Positions 7,634-14,204 of a stretch of DNA of 32,883 nucleotides are shown in pieces. The stretch spans positions 1-32,883 of the forward strand of contig RKSA01000052.1 of NCBI GenBank assembly GCA_007571115.1, given 5' to 3'. Each line of letters starts with the position of its first letter. The stretch's first letter is position 1. Source of the stretch: Gammaproteobacteria bacterium. Its GTDB lineage: Bacteria; Pseudomonadota; Gammaproteobacteria; Pseudomonadales; Pseudohongiellaceae. The notes below the pieces were generated by a model. It did no database searches. It was not told the origin of the DNA and saw only the letters and a list, made by a program, of their open reading frames with translations. Position numbers and translations under genes: made by a program.

Positions 7634-8686
7634 GTGTCCGAAGCGGCTACCGGGGAAAACACCGACAAAACGGTGAGCAAGGAGACCGATGCAACGGCCT
7701 GCGGAACCGTCGCCCGGAAGGCCGATAGAGAGGCCGGCGGAAAGACTGGTAGAGAGACTGATAGAGGGATCGGCAGAGAGGCCGGCCGAAAGATCGAGAA
7801 GCAATCGAGCCGCCTCGTCGTGGCGATTTCTTCCCGGGCGCTGTTCGACCTTGCCGACAGCCACCGCATCTTCGAGGAGCAGGGCCTCGCTGCGTACCGG
7901 GAGCACCAGATCGCCGAAGAGAACGAGCCCCTGAAGCCCGGGGTCGCTTTCAACCTCGTCAACAAGCTGCTCAAGCTCAACGACGTGCTGGAAAAGCCGG
8001 CCGTCGAGGTCATCCTGCTGTCGCGCAACAGCGCCGACACGGGTCTGCGAATCTTTCACTCGATCCAGCACTACCAGTTGTCGATCAGCCGCGCCGCCTT
8101 CTGCAGCGGCAATAGCCCGTATCGCTACATTCCCGCTTTCGGCAGCCAGTTGTTTCTTTCCCTCGACGGCGCCGACGTCCGCCAGGCCCTCGAGCTTGGC
8201 GTCGCCGCAGCGACGATCATGCCGGCCCGGCACAGCAAGAAGGCTGACGACCATCTGAAGATCGCCTTCGACGGCGACGCCGTGCTGTTTTCCGACGCTG
8301 CGGAAAAGATCTACCAGGAAGAGGGGCTCGAGAGTTTCGCCAGAAAGGAGCGCAAATCAGCGCGGCAGCCCCTCGAAGGAGGCCCCTTCAAGCCGTTTCT
8401 GGCGGCCTTGCAGCAGATCCAGATGGCTTTTGCCGATGGCGAGGCGCCGATCAGCACCTGCCTCATCACGGCGCGCTCGGCGCCGGCCCACGAGCGGGTC
8501 GTGCGCACTTTGCGCGCCTGGAACATCCGCATCGACGAATCGCTGTTTCTCGGCGGAATGACCAAGGCGCCGTTCCTGCAGGCCTTCGAGGCCGACATCT
8601 ATTTCGACGATCACCGCGAATACTGCGATTCGGCGAGCGACCTCGTCGCCACCGGCCACGTTCCCCACGGCGTGCTCAATCCCTGA
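7634..8686 (+). CDS. 5'-nucleotidase, cN-I type, with repetitive N-terminus
   Basis: Predicted cytosolic 5'-nucleotidase of the family related to eukaryotic cN-I, hydrolysing nucleoside monophosphates. The conserved body begins at LVVAISSRALFDL (from residue 61). It contains LLSRNSADTGLRIF near 128-140, FDGDAVLFSD at 212-221 (HAD-like aspartates 213 and 215), TARSAPAHERVVRTLR, and a late FDDHREYC acidic pair. The first 60 residues are not family sequence: they are Gly, Arg, Lys and Glu-rich and include three 8-residue units (REAGGKTG, RETDRGIG, REAGRKIE; residues 32-55). The start is GTG 7634 with GGGAG about 9 nt upstream. The gene probably shares the msrA transcript. Substrate preference cannot be inferred. 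Confidence 0.85.
   Translation: MSEAATGENTDKTVSKETDATACGTVARKADREAGGKTGRETDRGIGREAGRKIEKQSSRLVVAISSRALFDLADSHRIFEEQGLAAYREHQIAEENEPLKPGVAFNLVNKLLKLNDVLEKPAVEVILLSRNSADTGLRIFHSIQHYQLSISRAAFCSGNSPYRYIPAFGSQLFLSLDGADVRQALELGVAAATIMPARHSKKADDHLKIAFDGDAVLFSDAAEKIYQEEGLESFARKERKSARQPLEGGPFKPFLAALQQIQMAFADGEAPISTCLITARSAPAHERVVRTLRAWNIRIDESLFLGGMTKAPFLQAFEADIYFDDHREYCDSASDLVATGHVPHGVLNP
7727..7798 (+). repeat. Three 24-nt tandem units coding an 8-residue repeat
   Basis: In frame with the nucleotidase gene, three 24-nt units encode REAGGKTG, RETDRGIG and REAGRKIE. The first and third are nearly identical at the DNA level over GAGGCCGGC(G/C)GAAAGA. They fall in the non-conserved N-terminal extension. 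Confidence 0.7.
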
Positions 8687-8775
8687 CGCGAATCCGCGCT
8701 TGACAGCGTGAGGGGCCAAGCGGGGGAGCGCCCCCTTCAAAGCCCGGAATATCTTCCACGAAAAACGATTTGCGT

Positions 8776-8804
8776 TTGACAGCGCGGGAGGCCGAACCTA
8801 GAAT
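8776..8804 (+). promoter_or_regulatory. Sigma70 promoter for tRNA-Ala
   Basis: A perfect TTGACA (8776-8781) and TAGAAT (8799-8804) are separated by exactly 17 nt. The -10 box ends 17 nt before the tRNA 5' end, so transcription would begin about 10 nt upstream of it. This is one of the best promoter matches in the window. Confidence 0.8.
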
Positions 8805-8821
8805 CGCCGTTCGCCTGCGAT

Positions 8822-8897
8822 GGGGCCTTAGCTCAGATGGGAGAGCGCAACGCTGGCAGCGTTGAGGTCACCGGTTCGATCCCGGTAGGCTCCACCA
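8822..8897 (+). tRNA. tRNA-Ala, anticodon GGC
   Basis: A 76-nt cloverleaf with encoded CCA. Acceptor arms GGGGCCT and AGGCTCC pair with one G-U wobble. The anticodon stem CAACG/CGTTG holds loop CTGGCAG, placing anticodon GGC at 8855-8857, which reads GCC/GCT alanine codons. The T arm ACCGG TTCGATC CCGGT is canonical. It stands alone between the nucleotidase gene and the convergent gltA. The family of genes it serves is evident, as GCC is a common Ala codon throughout the window. Confidence 0.97.
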
Positions 8898-8907
8898 GTC
8901 GGCGAGT

Positions 8908-8923
8908 CGGCCTTGTCCGGCCG
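8908..8923. terminator. Weak hairpin between tRNA-Ala and gltA
   Basis: CGGCC and GGCCG flank a 6-nt loop in the 60-nt gap between the convergent tRNA and gltA. There is no real T-tract on either strand, so an intrinsic terminator is only a possibility. Confidence 0.3.
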
Positions 8924-8957
8924 GTTTCCAGCGCATGGCGTGATCGACTGCAACGAT

Positions 8958-10262
8958 TCACGCCGAATTTCCAGCGAAACGCCCCACCGGGTAATCCCTC
9001 TTGACCGGTCCCCGATAGAGTTGCCGCGGCCGGCCGATCTTGTAGGCGCCGCTGAGCATCTCGTTCCAGTGCGCCATCCAGCCCGGCGTGCGGCCGGTGG
9101 CGAAGATCACGGTGAACATGCTCGTTGGGATGCCAAGCGCTCGCAGGATGATTCCGGAATAGAAATCGACATTGGGGTAGAGCTTGCGCTCGACGAAGTA
9201 GTCGTCCTCCAGGGCGATCTGTTCGAGCCGCCTGGCGATGCGGAACAGCGCACCATCGGCGGCCGCGCCGACTTCCTCGAGCACCCGGTCGCAGGCTTCG
9301 CGCATGACCGTCGCGCGAGGGTCGAAATTCTTGTACACGCGGTGGCCGAATCCCATCAGCCGGTACGGGTCGTCGGGATCCTTGGCGCGGCGGATGAACT
9401 CGTCGATGCGACTCTCCGAGCCGATTTCGAAGAGCATTTTCAGCACCGCCTCGTTGGCGCCACCGTGGGCCGGCCCCCACAGCGCTGCGATTCCCGCAGC
9501 GATGCACGAGAAGGGGTTGGCGCCCGTCGAGCCGGCGAGCCGCACCGTCGAGGTCGAGGCGTTCTGCTCGTGGTCTGCGTGCAGGAGGAAGATCAGATCC
9601 ATGGCCCGGGCGAGCACCGGGTTGATATCCTGCTCCTCGCAGGGAGTGCCGAACAGCATGTGCAGGAAGTTTTCCGCAAACCCCAGCGAGTTGCGCGGAT
9701 ACATGAAAGGCTGGCCGACGCCGTGCTTGTAGCACATCGCTGCGAGGGTCGGCATCTTGGCGATGATTCGCTGCGCCACCAGCATGCGATGCTCCGGGTC
9801 CGAGATGTCGAGGCTGTGATGGTAGAAGGCCGACAGGGCGCCGGCCACGCTGACGAGCATCGACATCGGATGGGAACTGCGCGGGAAGCCTCGGAAAAAC
9901 TGGTGGATCTGCTGATCGACCATGGTGTGGTAGCGGATGTTGTTCTCGAATTCGAGCTTTTCTCCGGCCTCGGGCAGTTCGCCGTGCAGCAGCAGGTAGC
10001 AGGTTTCGAGGAAGCTTGAATGCTCGGCGAGCTGCTCGATGGGATAGCCCCGGTGCAGCAGCACGCCATCGTCGCCGTTGATGAAGGTGATGTCCGAATC
10101 GCAGGCCGCAGTGGACATGAATCCGGGGTCGTAGGTGAAAATGCCTTGCTCGCTCAGGCCGCGAACGTCGATCACGCTGGGGCCGGCACTGCTTTCGTGA
10201 ATGGGCAGCTCGACCGTCCCGGGCTCGCCGTCAATCGTCAATCGCGCTGTTTTCCTGGTCAT
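8958..10262 (-). CDS. gltA: Citrate synthase, type II
   Basis: Cytosolic citrate synthase (oxaloacetate + acetyl-CoA to citrate), the entry to the TCA cycle. Its 434 residues and YDPGFMSTAACDSDITFI N-terminal region fit the hexameric, NADH-sensitive type II enzymes of Gram-negative bacteria. Catalytic residues are in place: LLHADHEQNAST near 227-237, GPAHGGAN with His266, FGHRVYKNFDPR with His307, and YPNVDFYSG with Asp366. The start is the ATG complementary to 10260-10262, with AGGAGG (complement of 10268-10273) 5 nt upstream. It is divergent from sdhCDAB, an arrangement also found in E. coli. A well-placed promoter lies about 100 nt upstream, giving a leader of roughly 90 nt. Confidence 0.97.
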   Translation of the reverse strand: MTRKTARLTIDGEPGTVELPIHESSAGPSVIDVRGLSEQGIFTYDPGFMSTAACDSDITFINGDDGVLLHRGYPIEQLAEHSSFLETCYLLLHGELPEAGEKLEFENNIRYHTMVDQQIHQFFRGFPRSSHPMSMLVSVAGALSAFYHHSLDISDPEHRMLVAQRIIAKMPTLAAMCYKHGVGQPFMYPRNSLGFAENFLHMLFGTPCEEQDINPVLARAMDLIFLLHADHEQNASTSTVRLAGSTGANPFSCIAAGIAALWGPAHGGANEAVLKMLFEIGSESRIDEFIRRAKDPDDPYRLMGFGHRVYKNFDPRATVMREACDRVLEEVGAAADGALFRIARRLEQIALEDDYFVERKLYPNVDFYSGIILRALGIPTSMFTVIFATGRTPGWMAHWNEMLSGAYKIGRPRQLYRGPVKRDYPVGRFAGNSA

Positions 10263-10360
10263 CGACTCCTCCTCTCAGAACCATGCCATCAAGGCAGGGC
10301 TTGCATGACGAGGCCCGATTCCCCCGCGACTGCACGACTGCCAAACCCGCAGCGACGGCC

Positions 10361-10389
10361 ATACTAGGAACAGACCCCGCTCTTGTCAA
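10361..10389 (-). promoter_or_regulatory. Sigma70 promoter for gltA
   Basis: On the minus strand, TTGACA (complement of 10384-10389) and TAGTAT (complement of 10361-10366) lie 17 nt apart. The -35 box is only 14 nt from the -35 box of the divergent sdh promoter, so a single regulator bound between them could affect both operons. Confidence 0.75.
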
Positions 10390-10403
10390 ATTGCGGCCCT
10401 CGT

Positions 10404-10432
10404 TTGTCATGGGGCCTTGCTGCGAATATACT
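10404..10432 (+). promoter_or_regulatory. Sigma70 promoter for sdhCDAB
   Basis: TTGTCA (10404-10409) and TATACT (10427-10432) are separated by 17 nt. Transcription would start near 10439, about 20 nt before the sdhC GTG and just upstream of its GGAG (10445-10448). Confidence 0.75.
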
Positions 10433-10460
10433 TTCGCTGGCCTTGGAGACAGCTCTGCCA

Positions 10461-10841
10461 GTGAAAGCGAAAAGCGCCAGACCGACCAACCTGAACGTGT
10501 TCAGCATGCGCTGGCCCGTGACCGCGCTCGTTTCGATCAGCCATCGCATCTCGGGAGTCGTGCTGTTTTTGGCGACGGCCCTGCTGCTCTGGCTGCTCGA
10601 TCTATCGCTCGCTTCCGAGGCGGGTTTCGAGCGCGCAGCGGCCTGGCTCGGCTCTCCGTGGGCAAAAGCCGCGATCTGGCTGGTCGTCACGGCCTTGCTT
10701 TGCCACCTCATCGCGGGGTGCAGGCATCTGCTCATGGATGTCGGCATCGGCGAGTCCTGGCGCGCTGGCAGGAACGGCGCGATCATCGTCGCGCTGCTTG
10801 CTGCGGCCGGCGCGATTCTCGCGGGGCTGTGGATATGGTGA
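10461..10841 (+). CDS. sdhC: Succinate dehydrogenase cytochrome b556 subunit
   Basis: Membrane anchor of succinate dehydrogenase (complex II), holding heme b and part of the quinone site together with SdhD. The 126-residue protein has three transmembrane helices. RPTNLNVF followed by SISHRISGVVLF (near 25-36) is the family signature, and CHLIAGCRHLLMD (81-93) carries His82, matching the heme-ligand His84 of E. coli. I chose GTG 10461: family homology begins at KAKSARPTNL, GGAG lies 12 nt upstream, and the promoter is placed to give a short leader. The frame is open upstream to 10383, but that would overlap the promoter. It overlaps sdhD by 7 nt. Confidence 0.92.
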   Translation: MKAKSARPTNLNVFSMRWPVTALVSISHRISGVVLFLATALLLWLLDLSLASEAGFERAAAWLGSPWAKAAIWLVVTALLCHLIAGCRHLLMDVGIGESWRAGRNGAIIVALLAAAGAILAGLWIW

Positions 10842-11206
10842 CCAATGCGACCAGCCTTGGTCGCTCGGGCCTGTTCGACTGGCTGGTGCAACGCCTCAGC
10901 GCCCTGATCGTGCTCGCCTGGACCCTGTGCGTGCTTGGCAGTGCGCTGCTGATGCCCGAGTTCGATCACGCACACTGGCGGGCGCTGTTCGACTCGCCGG
11001 CGATGCGCATCTTCAGCCTGCTCGCCTTGCTTTCGCTTTGTGCCCACGCCTGGGTCGGAATCTGGACTGTCAGCACCGACTATCTCAACGAGGCGCATCT
11101 CGGCAGGTGGGCGACCTTGCTGCGGCTTTCGGTGCAGCTTGCCTGCGCCCTGCTCACTGCGGTCTATCTGCTCTGGGGAGCGCAAATCTTCTGGGGCGGG
11201 GCATGA
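10835..11206 (+). CDS. sdhD: Succinate dehydrogenase membrane anchor subunit
   Basis: Second hydrophobic anchor of complex II (123 residues, three helices). The block LSLCAHAWVGIWTVSTDYL contains His71 and the Asp82-Tyr83 pair, which match E. coli SdhD positions involved in heme and quinone binding. The start ATG 10835 lies inside the end of sdhC, overlapping it by 7 nt. The stop overlaps the sdhA start in an ATGA. These overlaps indicate translational coupling and balanced subunit synthesis. A GTG one codon downstream is an alternative start. Confidence 0.92.
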   Translation: MVTNATSLGRSGLFDWLVQRLSALIVLAWTLCVLGSALLMPEFDHAHWRALFDSPAMRIFSLLALLSLCAHAWVGIWTVSTDYLNEAHLGRWATLLRLSVQLACALLTAVYLLWGAQIFWGGA

Positions 11207-12975
11207 GCGCATTGCGCAGCATCACCTTTGACGCGATCATCGTCGGTGGCGGTGGCGCCGGAATGCGGGCCGCCTTGCAGCTTGCGCAGTCGGGCTTTCG
11301 CACCGCAGTGCTGTCGAAGGTGTTCCCGACCCGCTCGCATACCGTTTCCGCCCAGGGCGGGATCACCTGCGCCATCGGCAGCGCCGACGCGGAAGACGAC
11401 TGGCGCTGGCACATGTACGACACGGTCAAGGGTTCCGACTACATCGGCGACCAGGATGCCATCGAGTACATGTGCAAGGAAGGCCCGCAGACCGTTTACG
11501 AGCTCGAGCACATGGGGCTGCCGTTTTCCCGCACCGCCAATGGCCGAATCTACCAGCGCCCTTTTGGCGGCCAGTCGAAGAATTTCGGCAAGGGCGGCCA
11601 GGCAGCGCGGACCTGCGCTGCGGCCGATCGCACCGGCCACGCGCTGTTGCACGCGCTCTACCAGGGCAATTTGAAAAGCGGCACGGTGTTCCTCCACGAA
11701 TGGTATGTCGTCGATCTCGTCACCAACCAGGATGGCGCGGTCACCGGGGTCAGCGCGATCAACATCGAGGACGGCGAAGTCTGCCACGTCGAGGCCGCAG
11801 CGACGGTGCTCGCCACGGGCGGGGCAGGGCGGATCTACGCATCGACGACCAATGCCCTCATCAATACCGGCGATGGAGTCGGCATGTGCCTGCGAGCCGG
11901 CTTTCCTGCCCAGGACATGGAAATGTGGCAGTTCCATCCGACCGGGATCCATGGCGCCGGAACCCTGGTCACCGAAGGCTGCCGGGGCGAAGGCGGCTAT
12001 CTCGTCAACCGCGACGGCGAACGCTTCATGGAACGCTATGCGCCCAACGCCAAGGATCTTGCCGGTCGCGACGTGGTCGCGCGGGCCATGGTGCTCGAGG
12101 TGCTCGAAGGCCGCGGCTGCGGCGAGCAGGGCGATCATGTCATGCTCAAGCTCGATCATCTCGGCGCCGAGGTGCTCAATGCCAAGCTGCCGGGAATTCT
12201 CGAGCTGTCGCGAACCTTCGCCCACGTCGACCCGGTTCGCGAGCCGATCCCCGTCGTGCCAACTTGCCACTACATGATGGGAGGCATTCCGACCACGGTC
12301 CACGGTCAGGCGCTGCAAATCGATGCGAGCGGCGCCGACGAGCCGATTCCGGGGCTGTTCGCTGCGGGGGAGGCGGCCTGCGTTTCGGTTCACGGCGCCA
12401 ACCGCCTCGGCGGCAACAGCCTGCTCGACCTCGTCGTGTTCGGCAGGGCCGCCGGCAAGAAGATCGAGGAGCTGCTGCAACAGGGCCTGCAAATACGCAA
12501 GGCCGCAACCGGGGACGTCGAGAAGAGCCTCGAGCGGCTGCGGCGGCTCGACGAATCGCGCTCGGGCGAGAGCACTTCCGCATTGCGTGCCGAACTGCAG
12601 AACATCATGCAATTGCATTTCGGCGTGTTCCGCACCGGCGAATTCATGCGCGAGGGAATCGCCAGGCTCGCCGAACTTGGGCCGCGCATCGATTCGCTCT
12701 GGCTCGAGGACAAGAGCGCCGCCTTCAACACCGCGCGGATCGAGGCGCTGGAACTGGGCAATCTGTTTGCCGTCGCCGAGGCTACGGCGATCGCCGCCGA
12801 AGCGCGCAACGAAAGCCGCGGCGCCCACGCCCGGGAAGACTACCGCGAACGCGACGACGCGAACTGGCTTTGCCATTCGCTGTATTTTCCCGGGCGCAGG
12901 GAAACCGGCAAGCGCCAAGTCAACTTCCAGCCCCAGACGATGGAGGCTTTCGCGCCCCAGGCGCGAACGTACTAG
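11203..12975 (+). CDS. sdhA: Succinate dehydrogenase flavoprotein subunit
   Basis: Catalytic flavoprotein of complex II, oxidising succinate to fumarate at the cytoplasmic membrane face. At 590 residues it matches the usual length. The N-terminal dinucleotide fold GGGGAGMRAA (15-24) precedes SHTVSAQGGI, where His46 corresponds to the covalent FAD attachment His45 of E. coli. Further motifs are QFHPTGIHGAGTLVTEGCRGEGG (substrate loop and catalytic region), RDVVARAM, CHYMMGGIPTT and HGANRLGGNSLLDLVVFGR. The C-terminus has the typical RESRGAHAREDYxxRDD-like stretch. ATG 11203 overlaps the sdhD stop by 4 nt. Unusually, sdhB does not follow directly: 442 nt with an inverted-repeat element separate them. 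Confidence 0.97.
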   Translation: MSALRSITFDAIIVGGGGAGMRAALQLAQSGFRTAVLSKVFPTRSHTVSAQGGITCAIGSADAEDDWRWHMYDTVKGSDYIGDQDAIEYMCKEGPQTVYELEHMGLPFSRTANGRIYQRPFGGQSKNFGKGGQAARTCAAADRTGHALLHALYQGNLKSGTVFLHEWYVVDLVTNQDGAVTGVSAINIEDGEVCHVEAAATVLATGGAGRIYASTTNALINTGDGVGMCLRAGFPAQDMEMWQFHPTGIHGAGTLVTEGCRGEGGYLVNRDGERFMERYAPNAKDLAGRDVVARAMVLEVLEGRGCGEQGDHVMLKLDHLGAEVLNAKLPGILELSRTFAHVDPVREPIPVVPTCHYMMGGIPTTVHGQALQIDASGADEPIPGLFAAGEAACVSVHGANRLGGNSLLDLVVFGRAAGKKIEELLQQGLQIRKAATGDVEKSLERLRRLDESRSGESTSALRAELQNIMQLHFGVFRTGEFMREGIARLAELGPRIDSLWLEDKSAAFNTARIEALELGNLFAVAEATAIAAEARNESRGAHAREDYRERDDANWLCHSLYFPGRRETGKRQVNFQPQTMEAFAPQARTY

Positions 12976-13035
12976 CAAAGCAGAGCACATGATGCATTTA
13001 CGTAGACTCGAACAGCCCCGCACGAAGCCTCAACC

Positions 13036-13352
13036 TCACTCCCCCCTTGAGGGGGAGTCGCAGAGAGCAAGCCGTCAGGCGCAGCTCGATGCGGTGGGGG
13101 GAGCCCCGGCCGGCGAAGCCGGCGGGAAGCGTAGCTTCCCGAGGGGCGAACGACTTGCCGTGGATGGCAAGGCTGGGGTTTGTCGAAGTCGATGCAGTTG
13201 CGCCAGGGGATGCCTGCACAACCCATCGGATCTCCAGCAAAAGGCGCAGCCGATGCGACTTGGCCACTGGCGCCGTGCCGGCGCTACCCCCCACCGGCGC
13301 ACCTGCGGGCTGACGCCCTTGCCTTGCCGACTCCCCCTCAAGGGGGGAGTGA
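13036..13352. repeat. MITE-like inverted-repeat element in the sdhA-sdhB gap
   Basis: The 442-nt gap between sdhA and sdhB contains no plausible gene. A perfect 25-bp terminal inverted repeat bounds this element: 13036-13060 is the exact reverse complement of 13328-13352. Each terminus is also a hairpin, ACTCCCCC pairing with GGGGGAGT. Inside, 13091-13110 and 13277-13298 form a second imperfect inverted pair centred on the same point (near 13194), and 13124-13140 is a perfect 7-bp hairpin (GGGAAGC, GTA, GCTTCCC). A further weaker pair is 13186-13204 with 13243-13261. Outside the termini, CGAACAGCCCC near 13009 and its near-inverse near 13358-13368 may extend the symmetry. No target-site duplication is evident. 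It looks like a non-autonomous miniature element or a structured intergenic repeat. Confidence 0.75.
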
Positions 13353-13417
13353 TGCTGGGGCTGCTCGAAGTTCCATGGAAGGGGGCAGGTGTTGGGGTTT
13401 CGTGAGGTGATACAGTC

Positions 13418-14125
13418 ATGCTAGTCAGCATTTATCGTTACAACCCGGAGTGCGACGACAAGCCGGCGATGCGGGATATCGAAGTCGAGGTGCCTGCTGA
13501 TCGCGACCTGATGGTGCTCGACGTGCTCGAGCTCGCCAAGGCCAAGGATCCGTCGATCACGTACCGGCGTTCGTGCCGTGAAGGCGTGTGCGGCTCCGAC
13601 GGCATGAACATCAATGGCTTCAATGCCCTTGCCTGCATCACTCCCTTGTCGAAGGCTCTCGGCAAGGGGAAAAAGCTGGTGCTGCGGCCGCTGCCCGGCC
13701 TGCCGGTGATTCGCGACCTCGTCGTCGACATGACGCAATTCTACCGGCAGTTCGAAAAGGTCAAGCCGTACCTTATCAACGACGAACCGCCCCCGGCGAT
13801 CGAGCGCCTGCAAAGCCCCGAGCAGCGCGAGCAGCTCGACGGGCTCTACGAGTGCATTCTTTGCGCGTGTTGCAGCACGAGCTGCCCGTCGTTCTGGTGG
13901 AACCCAGACAAGTTCATCGGCCCCGCCGGACTATTGCAGGCCTACCGCTTCCTCGCCGATAGCCGCGACACCGCGACCCGGGAGCGCCTCGCCGAGCTCG
14001 ACGACCCGTTCAGCGTGTTCCGCTGCCGGGGAATCATGAATTGCGTGTCGGCCTGCCCGAAAGGGCTCAATCCGACCCAGGCGATCGGCAAGATCAGAAC
14101 GATGCTCGTGCAGGAAGGAACGTGA
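13418..14125 (+). CDS. sdhB: Succinate dehydrogenase iron-sulfur subunit
   Basis: Electron-transfer subunit of complex II, linking SdhA flavin to the quinone site with three Fe-S clusters. The 235-residue protein has the plant-type [2Fe-2S] motif SCREGVCGSDG with Cys53, Cys58, Asp61 and Cys73. It also has CILCACCSTSCP for the [4Fe-4S] cluster and CRGIMNCVSACPKGLNP for the remaining cluster ligands, including the [3Fe-4S] site. The ATG at 13418 is preceded by GAGGTGA (13403-13409). Because of the 442-nt separation from sdhA, its expression depends either on readthrough of the inverted-repeat element or on a local promoter that I could not identify. Confidence 0.97.
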   Translation: MLVSIYRYNPECDDKPAMRDIEVEVPADRDLMVLDVLELAKAKDPSITYRRSCREGVCGSDGMNINGFNALACITPLSKALGKGKKLVLRPLPGLPVIRDLVVDMTQFYRQFEKVKPYLINDEPPPAIERLQSPEQREQLDGLYECILCACCSTSCPSFWWNPDKFIGPAGLLQAYRFLADSRDTATRERLAELDDPFSVFRCRGIMNCVSACPKGLNPTQAIGKIRTMLVQEGT

Positions 14126-14159
14126 GAACACGAGAACGTGAAAATACGGGAACGTGAAA
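14118..14159 (+). repeat. 16-nt-period repeat at the sdhB-sucA junction
   Basis: GAACGTGA(G/A)A begins at 14118, 14134 and 14150, an exact 16-nt period. The first copy contains the sdhB stop codon. The array lies between the sdhB end and the sucA start at 14205. Confidence 0.75.
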
Positions 14160-14204
14160 TGGAAGCCAGCGAAGCCGGAATCGCCTGATAGCGGAACATT
14201 GACC

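Noticed and set aside
8700..8705. Extra TTGACA upstream of the tRNA promoter
   Set aside because: No -10 box at 16-18 nt; probably a chance echo of the true -35 at 8776.
8722..8735. GGGGG-AGCG-CCCCC hairpin after the nucleotidase gene
   Set aside because: Only 5 bp and no T-tract; not enough for a terminator call.
12976..13417. A small protein gene in the sdhA-sdhB gap
   Set aside because: Open frames here run through the inverted repeats, lack ribosome sites and show no family sequence.
14118..14159. CRISPR-like spacing of the 16-nt repeat
   Set aside because: Units are short, adjacent and degenerate, with no unique spacers and no cas genes nearby.
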